In this document: piece by piece, positions 22,878 to 34,470 of the stretch
Position numbering within the stretch: position 1 is the first letter of the stretch
How the letters are laid out: each line of letters begins with the position of its first letter
Assembly (NCBI GenBank): GCA_951213105.1
Contig: OX578133.1
Location: 143,523,051-143,587,050 of the forward strand
Direction of reading: 5' to 3'
From: Amaurobius ferox
Taxonomy: Eukaryota; Arthropoda; Arachnida; Araneae; Amaurobiidae
DNA: 64,000 nucleotides
Notes under the pieces: generated by a model
Seen by the model: the letters and a program-made list of their open reading frames with translations, nothing else
Databases searched by the model: none
Told to the model about the DNA's origin: nothing
Made by a program: the position numbers and the translations under genes

Positions 22878-23205
22878 CCAGGATTTTGATGCATATACAC
22901 GTTTACAGCATTTCTGAATGAAAACCAACCGCTGTCTTAGTGTAGCCCATGGTTTTGATACGTTTACACGTTTTCAGGATTTCTGAATAAAAATCAACCA
23001 ATGTTTACGTATAGTTTAAGGATTTTGATGCATTTACAAGTTTACAGAATTTCTGAATAAAAAACAACCTCTGTCTTAATGTAGCCCATGATTTTGATAC
23101 ATTTACACGTTTTCAGGATTTCTGAATAAAAATCAACCCCTTTGTACGTGTAACCCAAGGATTTCGATGCATTTACATATTTTTAGCATTTCTAATTAAA
23201 AAAAG
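22878..23205. repeat. 70-bp tandem array, five units
   Basis: Units start near 22880, 22949, 23020, 23089 and 23156. Each has GATTTTGATGCATTTACA, a CATTTCTGAATAAAA block and AACC. Alternate units are more alike (ATGCATTT against ATACATTT), giving a 140-bp higher-order period. The monomer resembles the dispersed repeat at 10610 and 26175. Related sequence with TCAGTCCATCTATCTGTGCG follows to about 23340. Confidence 0.85.
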
Positions 23206-23598
23206 CAACCATTTTTAAGAGTATTCTTACCTTTTAATTGAGAAAAACACACTTATTGCAATCCGCTTGTCAGTCCATCTATCTGTGCGCATATAACGTG
23301 TCAAAAATCTCCAGGTTGATTTTACTAAATCCATTATATAGTATTTAGAGGCAATTATTTTCTTATGGAAGAAAGAGGGATCTTGAATTGAATCAAATAC
23401 ATTGTAATAAACCCATATTATTATTCAATATTTTAGTGCGTTAAGTACAGTTTACAGTAATTAAAACAAATTTTAATTCGATAAAAGACCATGTAGCAAG
23501 TGTAGCAAAACTTATTATTTACTATCATCGTTGTTGGTCAAATATGTTGATTATGATGTTATGTCTAACAATGTTCATTATTAAAGAACATCTATGTA

Positions 23599-23752
23599 TT
23601 AAAATTATCGAGCTTACATTCATATGGCTATATTTTAAGACATGAAAGAAAACAATTAAATTTCAATGATTTTACCATGTTACGTATTGACATCTCCACA
23701 TGCTCATATTTAAAGTCCCTGTAGATACTTATCTAGCGAATATTTTATTCAA
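23599..23752. repeat. Duplicated segment A, copy 1
   Basis: Begins TTAAAATTATCGAGCTTAC and ends GCGAATAT. Copy 2 lies at 24203-24360. The copies are diverged by scattered substitutions and one small length change. Confidence 0.8.
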
Positions 23753-23999
23753 ATGATTTCATGTACAATCAAGTTGCAGATCACTTGTAATTAAATACAT
23801 AATAGGTGGCTCATGAATATATACAACAAAGATTCTGAAACGAGATTCATCCTCTTTTGCTCGTCTGATTGCTGAAATCTTTTTTGAAAAACTTTCAAGG
23901 ATAAAACGTTAACTTTTATGTTTGTTATACAGATGTTTTCCGTTATTTTATCACAGCAGTTTTCTATTGCTTTCCGAAATAGAAATAAAATTGGCATAT

Positions 24000-24195
24000 A
24001 AAACATGACATACACAAAATTGACATATATAACATGACAATAAAATAACATATATAAAATGATAATAAAATGACATATATAAAATTGACATATATAACAT
24101 GAAAATAAAATAACATATATAAAATGATAATAAAATGACATATATAAAATTGACATATATAACATGACAATAAAATGACATATATAAAATTGATA
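24000..24195. repeat. 65-bp higher-order tandem array
   Basis: TGACATATATAACATGA recurs at 24021, 24086 and 24151, a 65-base period. Each unit is itself built from about three diverged 20-base steps (ACATATATAAAAT). The array lies between the two copies of segment A. Minus-strand open frames here are repeat translation. Confidence 0.9.
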
Positions 24196-24202
24196 AATTA
24201 AT

Positions 24203-24360
24203 ATATTAAAACTATCGAGCTTACTTTAATATGGCTATATTTTAAGTCATGGAAGAAAATAACTAAATTGCAATATTTTTTTTATCTTGTTACGTATTGA
24301 CATTTCTACATGCTCATATTTAAGTTCCCTATAGATATTTATCGAGCGAATATAATTATT
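24203..24360. repeat. Duplicated segment A, copy 2
   Basis: Direct repeat of 23599-23752, offset about 604 bases. Confidence 0.8.
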
Positions 24361-24455
24361 TCTTTCCTGTCCGACATTCAGAAGCGCTCTTTAGTTCTTG
24401 AGCTTGATTTCTTTGTAGCCGTTTCTCTTTATAAAATATCCATGTCTATGAGACT
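24361..24455. repeat. Duplicated segment B, copy 1
   Basis: Contains GACATTCAGAAGCGCTCTTT, GAGCTTGATTTCTTTG and TATAAAATATCCATGTCTAT. Copy 2 lies at 25138-25235. Confidence 0.8.
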
Positions 24456-24732
24456 ATGATTCTCTGTTACGATATGTATATTTTTTATATAGTAAATGAT
24501 ATAAAAAGTGTCAACTATGAAAAATATAAAATTTCCGATATTTAAGCGTATATAACTCATTGTAGATACTCACAGACATTACTATAAGGAACATTCACAA
24601 AGTTAGGATGGCACTTTTATTGCAAATAACTGTATTAATGGACCGGTTTTTGATTGTTATGAGCTCCTTAGCATGAAAGAACAGCATAGTTTAATAGGCA
24701 AAAAATGAGTACTTGGGGGATGTTATCTGCAA

Positions 24733-24827
24733 TGTAAGCATTATCCTACCATTGCATATAATTTAGAATAAGAACAATATCTGCGTTCTTATTCTAAATT
24801 ATATGCAATGGTAGGATTACGCTTACA
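24733..24827. repeat. Near-perfect hairpin, 43-base arms
   Basis: The arm 24733-24775 (starts TGTAAGCATTATCCTACCAT) is the reverse complement of 24785-24827 with two mismatches. The loop is nine bases (24776-24784). Both strands would fold into the same hairpin. It could be a recent template-switch inversion, a tiny foldback element or a small-RNA precursor. Nothing shows expression. Confidence 0.95.
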
Positions 24828-25137
24828 TAGTATAAAGAGAGTACAAAGAGCACATTTATGAGTATAAAGGCTGCCTTTTGTGGCATTTGGCTTATTAGAT
24901 ACTTAAAAAAATGAGATTTTGAAGTCAGAAACACAGATTTAATGCAGTTTGATAGTGAGAAAATGTGCCTTATTATGTCCCATCTGTATCACTTTGTTAG
25001 TGCATGGAACAAACTGTCCAAAATAGTATAAAACATAAACCTAGATCATAACTTTGCGCTATGACTAACGAAAAAAAAGATACCAAGAAAGGAATCCCTT
25101 ACAACTCGCTGCTGGGAAAACTAATTATTATGATATT

Positions 25138-25235
25138 TTTTCTGTCCCGACATTCAAAAGCGCTCTTTAATTGAGCTTGATTTCTTTGAAGCTGCTTCTC
25201 TCTATAAAATCCCCATGTCTATAAGACGGGGCTAC
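25138..25235. repeat. Duplicated segment B, copy 2
   Basis: Contains GACATTCAAAAGCGCTCTTT, GAGCTTGATTTCTTTG and TATAAAATCCCCATGTCTAT. Direct repeat of 24361-24455. Confidence 0.8.
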
Positions 25236-25462
25236 TTCGTTACTGCATGGAAATGTTTAAAGTGTTTTACACCATCTTATTTTTACGCACCCCATTTCTT
25301 GTTATTATTTACTGTATTTCCTTGTCGCCTCTCCTTTTACTTCTCTTCCATCACATCAGAGGGTATCACCACTGCTGCAGTTGATTTGCCAGCGTTGTTC
25401 TGATTCGACATTAAACGCTTGGTTTGTTCATTGCCATTTTGGAAACGATTATTTTCTTCGAG

Positions 25463-25490
25463 GATGGTCGGACGCCCTGGGTTGAAAGAT
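25463..25490 (+). repeat. Possible decayed SINE tail
   Basis: GGTCGGACGCCCTGGGTTGA resembles the SINE terminus GGTCGGACGGTCTGGGTCTC with two substitutions and end differences. No target duplication is visible. Confidence 0.35.
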
Positions 25491-25629
25491 AGCCCCACTG
25501 TTATCACTTTATTAGTGATATTTCAAAATTTTGATGAATAATTTTTATGCATTTGTTTTCTTATAGGATCGTTTTCTCAACAAAATGAATACAAGACTTA
25601 AAGGTCAACAAGGGGAACAATTTCCCTAG

Positions 25630-25711
25630 AAATTCATCTATTAAAGATTAAACACAAAATTCATCTATTAAAGATTAAACACAAAATGCATCTATTAAAG
25701 ATTAAACACAA
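25630..25711. repeat. 27-bp minisatellite, three units
   Basis: Units contain TTCATCTATTAAAGATTAAA then CACAAA, at a 27-base period from 25630. Only one base differs between units. Confidence 0.95.
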
Positions 25712-25737
25712 AATTACTCTTTGGTATTACTTAAGCC

Positions 25738-25818
25738 ACTTGCTTCCCATCCTGGTCGATGTATTACAATTGGCATAGCAAAAAATTTTAAGCAACAATA
25801 ATAGATGCTCTATAAAAG
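25738..25818. repeat. 81-bp direct repeat, copy 1
   Basis: Matches 27093-27173 with one mismatch over 81 bases. Starts ACTTGCTTCCCATCCTGGTC and ends GCTCTATAAAAG. Confidence 0.97.
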
Positions 25819-25945
25819 GAGTGAAATTCATTGATTGGGTGAATACTCAAAAACATGAGGGGGTGAATACCCAAAAACATTGGATGAATACTCAAAAACA
25901 CTCAGAAAAATGAGTGAAATTCATTGATTGGGTGAATACTCAAAG
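25819..25945. repeat. Irregular repeat cluster
   Basis: GAGTGAAATTCATTGATTGG occurs at 25819 and again about 93 bases later. Between them GGTGAATAC(T/C)CAAAAACA is repeated three times at 20-26 base spacing. Confidence 0.85.
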
Positions 25946-26174
25946 ACTGCTGCTGTATTTTTATTAGGATTATCAAAGATTAGGCTAGTGTTTGAGATAA
26001 TGCCGTAGGAAACGAGATTACATCTTCTTAATTTTTTTTTACAAGCATAAGATTAATATGAATTTTTTGGCTGTTATTCTTTAACTTTTGGAGAATACGA
26101 ATGAAACTTGTTAATTGAGTCAAATATTCAACGGGTAACAACAATACATTTTACTAAGAGGTCAGAAATTCGAC

Positions 26175-26330
26175 CCTCGGATTTTAGTGGATTCACACTT
26201 TTTGAGCATCCTTAAAAATAAATCACCCATTTTTTAATTATCTAGATTTGCATGTCCGTTGACGGAGCATCTTTCAAACAAATCGATAAAATAGAATAAA
26301 ATTTAGCATGATTATTGGAATCGGTGAACG
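26175..26330 (+). repeat. Ancient dispersed repeat copy
   Basis: Same block order as 10610-10760: GATTTTAGTGGATTCACACT, then GAGCATCC and AAATAAATCACCC, then CTTTCAAACAAATCGATAAA. Confidence 0.6.
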
Positions 26331-26334
26331 TCAG

Positions 26335-27092
26335 AGGGCTATTCATTTTGGAGTGAACGGATGAACGGAAGACCCTAAATTCTCCAAATGCATATATTTT
26401 TTTGCAAAATTTAAAAACATATAAAAACATAACTACATATGAAAATATTATAAAAATAAATATATAATGTTTTATTTAAAAATGAATGTCAACATTCATA
26501 CCAAACTAACATGCGCCCTCTATAGTCCATGTTTTTTTTAATCTAAAATGAAAACGTTCATTCAAAATTAAAAAATTAACACAGTATTATCGAATGAGTT
26601 GGGTGCTTTGTAAATACATTTATCTCAGAAAAAGTGAACACCTATATTTTAAAACTATAGTCCAGCATTAAATTTAATGCGGTGAAAACACTGGAACGCA
26701 TAGTGTGCTATACTCTTTATTCAATTATCTATAAATCGAATATATATTATTAGACTTATATGTAGAATATAGCCTCAAAGACGTTATATTTTTTCAATGC
26801 AATACAAAAGGATCATATCGGATATTGTTCGTGGGTCAGAATTGAGTACCCGGTTCTGATCCACCAATTTATGATTATTTTTTCCTTCAGATTTTTCATT
26901 CAAGTCCTAACAAACCCCTGTTTTTGCTCTTTAATGGTCACACAACATATACCAAAAGCTGATAAATTTAGCTCATGAAAATAATGTTAATATGTTATGC
27001 TTCTCACCACATTGTTCTTATTGCCTGCAGTTATCGGTGTTACCTTTATGGCGCCATTAAGTATTCACTACCAGCAAGAAATAAAGAAAATG
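26335..27092. other. A+T-rich DNA, no feature
   Basis: Nothing recognisable. Confidence 0.45.
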
Positions 27093-27173
27093 ACTTGCTT
27101 CCCATCCTGGTCGATGTATTACAATTGGCATAGCAAAACATTTTAAGCAACAATAATAGATGCTCTATAAAAG
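27093..27173. repeat. 81-bp direct repeat, copy 2
   Basis: Partner of 25738-25818, offset 1355 bases. Confidence 0.97.
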
Positions 27174-29285
27174 TCTATGAAAAGACTTTGATTGCTACAT
27201 TTGACGTTATATTTTCAGGATTGTTTATTCGCTCCTTCAGACACATCTGACAAGTTAGATTCCAGTAATACAAGTTCTCCAAAATAAAATTCTCTGGCAC
27301 CTAACACCAAAGAAGCTTCATATGTTCAAACTTCTGTGAGCAATGATAAAATCCCAAATTCCGTATGACTTTGACAAGAAACTCCTATAAGCCTGCCTTC
27401 TACATCAATTGACACTTCTTTTTATCTCCCCTTATCTAAAAAATTCTCAGGCGGTTCAAGCACCAGCCTTAAAATGCCAGACCACTTCATCTTTCTTTGT
27501 GTCTTCTAAAATAATATGGCCACTACCACACAAGAGGACAGACATCAATTTGCACTTCTCATTTTAAAACGAATTGGGACCTGCTTTAGTACAAGAAGAA
27601 ACGTCAAGTAGGAAGGGGGAAAACTTTCCAGTGACTCGTATTTTCTTAATACAAATAAGAAGGTCCAAGTATCACAAAACATGACGAATGGAAAAATTGC
27701 AAAAAAAAATAAATAAATAAAACACCATAAATAAAGCTTTTTCACCTCAAAGAAATAAAACAGTGATGGCACTTGAATATATTGAAATGATTTATATTAA
27801 AACTTAAAAGTTGCTGAGAGGTGCATTCAGTAAGGCTGAAATTGGGACTTACGAAGCTCATAATAAATCAAAAGATGAGGACAGGTACTTTGTGTTGTAA
27901 GCTCTACAACCTAAAAAGAACTATTTAAATTTGATATTCACCTCAATTTACTATTATTATTTTTCTGGGAATTTTCACAAAAACACCCTGTATCTAACCG
28001 TTTTATGTATATTTTACACGTTATGCAAAGAGATTGAGTTTTTAAATGGTAACAAGTGCTTTCTGGTTTAAAATAGATACACTATTTGACTCACCCCTCA
28101 TGGGATAAAAGTGGGTATTTCACTCTTTTTTAATTTGATACAGTATATTATTAGTTATATTCCTAGCAAAATTTGGACGGTATAAGCATTGTATAATTCT
28201 TAAATCCCATAGTGAGGAAAACAATCTCTATTTCCCAATCCATTTTTAAAAATATATGAATAAACATTAGCTACCAGATTCTGTCTGACTGTGTATGCTT
28301 ATAAAGTTTAACCTGCACCAAATTTGAAAGATTTTTTTTAAATTGTTCGTGTTTAAAATGCATTATAGTCGAACGTAACAGTCAAAACAAAACTAATCGA
28401 GTCCATTCCCCAAACTAAAAGCACATTTAGTGCGTTTCTTTACTTTAGTAAAGTTGAAATAAATCACATTTGCAAATTACATAAACTATTAGTTTCATTT
28501 TTTAAATTTATATTTGGATGACTGTCCATGACCATTGTCCACCGTTATCGACTACTCGTTAGTCTTTACCCCTTTAAGAAATACTTTTGCCCCCCCTCTC
28601 TAAGAAATTCTTGAAATGGCGACCCTGTTTGTCGACAGAAAATCCTTTAGTTAGTTGGCAACCATGTATGTATCCGAAAATCCGGTGACCTGCCTATAAG
28701 CCTGTACGATATGTTATTCCTTCACAATTCATCTAATTACACATGGAAAATAATGTTTGATTGGCTAAATATTGTTTACAATAATTAATGTTAACACGTT
28801 TTGCTTAACTGAAAGTTGAATTGTGAGTATTTTAATCTACAATTGATAATCCACCACAGAAAAATAACTTGCTTCCAAATTGCTCTTTTTAGACTAAGGA
28901 TATATATACCTTATCCAAATTACTCGCTTTATCCAAGTCTAAAATTATTAGTAAGATAATGGTTTTGGAGATGCTTTTTATCATAGACCATTAATGGTTT
29001 TGAATTTTTTACTATTCTGCGTGTCATTAATCATTCCATAGCAGGGTTCGGGAATTAAACGAAGAGTGGCAATCGATTTATTTGCAAAGAAGTTGCTAGA
29101 ATAAGGAAAAAGTAATTAAGATTCCCATCCCTAATGGAAGATAAGGACGAATCCACTTAATTTATTACTTGTTGTTTCTATCATAAAAAGAATTACAGTC
29201 AAAATAAACTGTATTTTGGAGGAATTATTTGCGATAGTATTTAAGCATTTGTGTTTGATTATTTACACTGTCAAGTTGTGATGAG
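27174..29285. other. A+T-rich DNA, no feature
   Basis: No gene or RNA recognised. A minus-strand open stretch at 27545-27772 is hydrophobic and low in complexity and is not called. Confidence 0.4.
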
Positions 29286-29296
29286 CTCGTGCTTCA

Positions 29297-29354
29297 ACTG
29301 GGATTTCAATTTCACCTAGCAAATCGGCGTCCTATCCTTTGAGCTACTGCGACT
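29297..29354 (-). repeat. tRNA-like SINE head relic
   Basis: The minus strand reads GCAGTAGCTCAAAGGATAGG (A-box-like), followed by GAAATTGAAATCCCAG (B-box-like). Both are degraded. Confidence 0.45.
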
Positions 29355-29390
29355 ATTGACTTTTACTAATAGGTAAAGTGGATTCTATAG

Positions 29391-29428
29391 TATCCTCCTT
29401 CAGATCCTCCTTCAGATCCTCCTTCAGA
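29391..29428. repeat. 12-bp short tandem repeat, three units
   Basis: ATCCTCCTTCAG repeated three times. Confidence 0.95.
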
Positions 29429-29429
29429 C

Positions 29430-30735
29430 TCGAAGAAAATTACATGTCTCAGTGGCCTTCTCATTCATGTGCATTCTTATACAGGAGAGTATCCTGTTTG
29501 CCGTCTGACTGACAAATTGACAATCGCTGCCATAAATTTTGGATTCCTTTGAAAAATAAAAACTTTGTATATTTACTTTATTAATTCGGTATATGCAATC
29601 TGCAAAGTAAAGTTGCTCAGGTGTAGTGATAAAGAATTGATTTCTGAATCAGGAGTCCTACCACCAACACATTGTAAATCTATTCGGGTTTGAAATAACC
29701 AGTTATTCCGCACATCGGTAAATTTTTATGAAATGTGGTACCAGGAAGTGCTGACGAGGCTTCCTAAAGTTTTTCGAAGATTCGTGAAAATCCTTTGATA
29801 ATTACCGTGGAATCTGAAATAGATTTGGAAACACCGGCTTCCAAGATGGCGGTCTCGTACATGAGTGCTAGTGATCTTTTTTTGGAAAACGAGAAAAAAT
29901 GAACCACAGAGAATACATTCATTACACTAACTGACAATGAATTTGTTTCATTGTTCAGGTTAAATAAAACACCAAGCTGTCAACCGAATTTATAGAAATG
30001 TTTAGATTTCAATTTCCATGAGAAAGGTGAAACGACGATCTTTAGAAATTTGTCACGTAACAATATTTTGTCAGATATGAACATTTTATTACCCTTGTTT
30101 AAAATACAAGCTGCTTTGTCTATTTCAGAAGATCTGCGAAATATATTCTTAAAAATATTTCTTTCTTCTATTTTAAAAGTTCGTATAATTATATTAGTGT
30201 TAATTATGTTTCGGCAAGAAGATGGTCATAGCAAGGTTGGCAAGAGTGGTGTTAGGCAAGGTTGGCGTAGGGTGTTAATTTGATCCTCGACAAACAGAGA
30301 ATTAAGACTTTGTTCAGGTTATGTTATTCTGAAAAATTTTTATAACATTTTACTAACTATATTTAATTTATTTTAATTATCATTTTGGTCATCTGTGTTT
30401 TACTTTCGTAAAAGATTTTTGTATTTTTATGTTGTTGACACTTATATGAGAAAATGAAACATTGAAATTTTCCCTAAGCATTTTCATGAACTTTTATCAT
30501 ATTTAGTCATGATGGGATACTCCCAATATTTTTCAAGTACAAAATGGAAATACAAAATATATATTTCATATTGTACTACTCATGAACATTTTTAAGAGAA
30601 TTTTGTATTTTTTAAATTTGTAAAAGATAACATTTGACGAGGTGAATGAAGTATGAAAAATGCATAATTATGTTAGAATTTGTTAAAGCAATTATCTTCC
30701 AAAATATTTCGGTATAATGTCGTAGATCAAATATC
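29430..30735. other. Intergenic DNA, no gene supported
   Basis: The open stretch at 30050-30283 has no recognised motif. A GCAAGGTTGG..GGCAAGGTTGG duplication lies near 30230-30265. Confidence 0.4.
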
Positions 30736-30739
30736 TTTT

Positions 30740-30990
30740 TAACAGGAAAGGTTCTGTCAAATTATGTAACACAAATAAAAAAAAGTAACTGTACAAGCTC
30801 ATTAATGTATTACTGCTAACTTATTTATTTCCATAAAACATTAACAAAACACAAAATAAGGATGAAAATGTCGTCCCATACTGTTTCAAAATTCGTGTTC
30901 AAACTTATTTCTGGCTACTACCGACTCAAGAACTATTGATAAGGTCGAGAATTCCAGTTGCTTGCTATATGATGAGTCAGTGAAATTCTA
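30740..30990 (+). repeat. Dispersed repeat pair, copy 1
   Basis: Matches 33866-34110. Shared blocks are TCTGTCAAATTA, ACATTAACAAAACA, CGTC(C/A)CATACTGTTTC, CATTGATAAGGTCG-type and GATGA.TGAGT. The copies are diverged. Class unknown. Confidence 0.7.
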
Positions 30991-31249
30991 TCTTAACACA
31001 TTGACTGCCATGCCAGTCAATGTGAGTGACATTATTTCTATCTTTGCGAAAATTTGTCTCTCTATGACTGACAGTATATGTATTTTGCTATGCTGTTTTA
31101 CTGGTACGAACCTTGTGGAATGTTTTGGTATATCAAAATATCAAATGTAACCTGTTGAGGTGAATTGTCAATATTCTTTTAATTGTGAGTTACTTTAAAA
31201 TTCGACGGAGAAACACGTATTTTATTATCTTGTTGGATTGTGAAAATAT

Positions 31250-31476
31250 TCTCTCTCTCTCTCTCTCTCCCCCTTCTCTCTCTCTCCCCCTTCTCTCTCT
31301 CTCCCCCTTCTCTCTCTCCCCCTTCTCTCTCTTCTCTCTCTCCTTCCTCTCTCCTCTCTCTTCTCTCTCTCTCTCTCTCCCCCTTCTCTCTCTCTCTCCC
31401 TTCTCTCTCTCCCCCTTCTCTCTCTTCTCTCTCTCCTTCCTCTCTCCTCTCTTCTCTCTCTCTCTCTCTCTCTCTC
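31250..31476. repeat. 227-bp CT-rich polypyrimidine tract
   Basis: An uninterrupted pyrimidine tract of CT repeats with CCCCCTT and CCTTCC interruptions. The block with TCCTTCC occurs at 31341 and again 93 bases later, so the tract contains a 93-base internal duplication. Open frames on both strands here are repeat translation. Confidence 0.97.
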
Positions 31477-33535
31477 AATAAATATGAGTAAATTGAACAT
31501 ATATAAAATATATAATAGTAACTCTAATGTCACCCATATTGAGTGATTTTGCTTTTTCGATATGGTAAAACTTATGGTAAAGTGACCACCATAAGTTACG
31601 TGAAAAAGAGGCCGTACATAGTGGTGGTCTTAATAAAGGTATATGGTGAGTGGGATAAACATGAAATTAAACAAACAAATATGATGTGGGCATTAGATGA
31701 CTTTCCCTATATAATGCAATAAATTACTTTTTTTACATTGAAAAAAATGATGTATAAGACCCCGACACAATGTTTTTAACGTTAAATTGTACATTTAGAG
31801 CTTCTCAGAATGACAACATTTAAAAATATTTTGAAATACCCAATTAACTTATATTTCACGAAACTGTAAATCGGCAATTATCAATATTGATGACATACGC
31901 AATAAGCAATATAGTTCATATATTAAAGTTTTTGAGTAATTAATTCCTTAATTCAGAGTCATTTTCATTAACCTAGCGTCATTTTTACAATTTTGATGAT
32001 TTTTTCGACAATCGGGGGCGATATGGTGATATTTCTCTAAATTAGTCCCAAAGTTCACCAAATGTATCGCCAGGCCTTACAGAGAAGCAAAGAGAAGAAC
32101 ATTTTATAAATGACTGAAGGATAATTGTTAATAAATTTATCGCATAAAATTACATACGAAAAACAAACATATTTCACAATAGTTAATATTTTTTTTAATT
32201 TTGTGATTTCTTTATAAATGTATTTGAAAGATGTAAAATACATCGAGAACGGTTCATGCGTACGTTCTGAAGTTTTTGTTATTGGTTTTCTAAAGAAAAA
32301 TTGCATGAGAAATGATTATTTACGTAACATTGTTGAAAGTTACCGGTAGGTGATGCAAGCCCTTTCAACAGCACATGCGGATTCTGGATCAGTCCTAAAA
32401 TGGATAAAGAAATCCATTTATTTTCACCACAGAATGAATAGTAGTTTGCATTAAAGTTACAATTTTATTCTATTGAAGTTTTTTTCTAAACAAGTTAAAT
32501 AAATGAAATATATTTTTCGTATTCAACAGATAACGAAGTTTCCATGAATCTATTCACTTCCTTGAGTGTTTCCTGAAACGAGATGGAGGGGAGTTCCTAT
32601 GGCCGTTCTTCATCAGAATCAGATTGAGAGATTAAAATACCAAAATGGGGTCGCTTCGGGAAGGAGAATGTTTTCTGATGATCTCTAAATGGAGGTAAAT
32701 TCAATATTGAGCCTATGGAGAAATGGCTGTTCCGAGAAAAAGTGGTCATCAATTTGGGTGATCGTTTAATTGAGGTGGTCTTTCAGAGAGGTTATACTGT
32801 GGTACTATACCCAATATATTATCATTTGAAACTAAAATCACAAAAAATATTTTAGCTCCCTCAATCAAGGTCGTCCTTAGAAAAGGGGAACTCGAGTGGA
32901 GTCTGGAGGTTCCTGTGCTTTAGGGGGAAAGGCTATCCGATTTTCTAGAACGGGGCAGACATAAAAGATGCATATGGAGCGACCAATCAAATATAGAAGG
33001 CCTTGTGAAATATTTGTAGGAGAGTTCGCGGTTTCGGTATTCGTGGCCCGGCGAAATTATTTCAGATTTTGCCTGGCAGCTTATGTTTTAAGACAGTGCT
33101 TTTATTTTTTTCCAGTATATGAAAAAAAATCTTATTTAGGCAGCACACTACTTTCCCTACAGACATAAATTAATTTGCTATTTACTTCTTTTATAATTTC
33201 TTAAATTAAGTCCCATTGCACAAAATAACACGGATAATTATTTCAAATTACACTGAATTTGCACTTTTAACTCCATTTGCGTTTTTATTGGGCGACTGGA
33301 CGTAATTTCAAAGGCGACGTCGTAAAAATGAGAAAAAACTAAAATGTCTCAAGAATGGTTAGTCTCAAAGTTATGAGGTTGGTTTTATTCTTTTTGTTGT
33401 CAAAAATTACGTGTAAAACAGAAATTTAATTGATACATTTGTGCATATAATCTTTTATTTTGGATTTTGGCAATTTTTACGGATCATTTATCAAAAAAGA
33501 CAAGTTCTTCTCTTTCGAATGATATAAAAAAATAA
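31477..33535. other. Intergenic DNA, minor repeats only
   Basis: A 10-base-stem hairpin (AACTTATGGT/ACCATAAGTT) lies at about 31569-31597. Around 32730-32800 GGTGGTC/GGTGATC motifs repeat irregularly. The region 32570-33070 is slightly G+C-richer, with a 66-codon open stretch at 32968-33168 that I do not recognise. A CTACTTTCCCTACAG motif ends this area. Confidence 0.4.
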
Positions 33536-33539
33536 TCAG

Positions 33540-33730
33540 CACCTTGGTCACACATAATTGACTTATCTACTATATTTTGTGAAATTTGGTGAATGAGTAA
33601 AATAGCTAGTGTGGATGCATACTTGCACAAACAGACAGATATATACATAGACGTCACGCAAAAATAGTTTTATCAGGTTCTAGGGTGCTCAAAATGTTTA
33701 GATTCGTCGAAAACTTGAGTTACAATTTTT
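33540..33730 (-). repeat. Ancient dispersed repeat copy
   Basis: On the minus strand the blocks AAGTTTTCGACGAATCTAAA, GCGTGACGTCTATG, CTGTCTGTTTGTGC and CACCAAATTTCAC follow the same order as at 16350-16530. Confidence 0.6.
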
Positions 33731-33865
33731 GACATGATTCAAATACTTCCCCTATACATTACAATATTGTAGGGAATATAAAACGGTTAGTTTGTAGGGA
33801 AAGTTATGCATTGGTCACGTCTAATTCTTTTAAGACCGATCAATTTTCTACATAACGAAAAACAA

Positions 33866-34110
33866 AGGAATCATTTCCTGTCAAATTACACCACACACGC
33901 ACAAAAGAAACCAAATACGATTATACAAGCGCTTTAATGAAATACTAACGACTGGTTTATTTACAGAGAACATTAACAAAACATAAGCATCCAAATTTCG
34001 TCACATACTGTTTCGTAATGAGATGGACGTGTTCAATGCCGTTTAAACCATTGATAAGGTCGTGGACCGTAATTTCTTGCGTTTTGATGAATGAGTGAGC
34101 TAAGTGTGGC
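33866..34110 (+). repeat. Dispersed repeat pair, copy 2
   Basis: Partner of 30740-30990, same orientation. Confidence 0.7.
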
Positions 34111-34254
34111 AGACACGAGAGAGAAAGCAACTACTGCACGCAATTTATGGTACAAAGGGGCCGCCTCCATATTAGGTCTGCTAAAAATTGGATCTTGAGA
34201 ACGTGAGACAGTCCTGATTTTGCAAACTTTTTAAAACCACGATTTTTTATCATG

Positions 34255-34470
34255 TAAGGTAGAGGGTCCAATTTTTGTTCCTTAGTTATAATTTAGAACG
34301 TAGGGCTCCTCAATAAAGTATCGGTAAAGACTGCAGCCACTTAAAAGCTGTAAGGACGATAATATACTGAAAAAAATATAAGACCAGAGAGTCCAATGAG
34401 GTGGATAGTCCAATTATTTTTCCTCAGTTATATTTTAGAACGTAATGATCTTCAACAATGTACTGTAATT
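34255..34470. repeat. Diverged tandem duplication
   Basis: GGTCCAATTTTTGTTCCTTAG at about 34267 is repeated as AGTCCAATTATTTTTCCTCAG at about 34407. Each is followed by GTTAT.ATTTTAGAACGTA.. and a C(T/A)AC(A/T)A-type block. Period about 140. Confidence 0.7.

Noticed and set aside
23791..24181. Overlapping minus-strand open frames rich in Tyr, Ile and Cys
   Set aside because: They are translations of the 65-bp tandem array.
23990..24195. CRISPR-like array of short repeats
   Set aside because: Units are contiguous with no unique spacers, in an evidently eukaryotic context. The same holds for the arrays at 6250 and 51862.
29843..29852. AAGATGGCGG, a match to the YY1/Pho binding motif
   Set aside because: A single short motif with no promoter context or transcript evidence.
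31179..31533. Arg/Glu-rich and Ser/Leu-rich open frames on both strands
   Set aside because: They are translations of the CT polypyrimidine tract.
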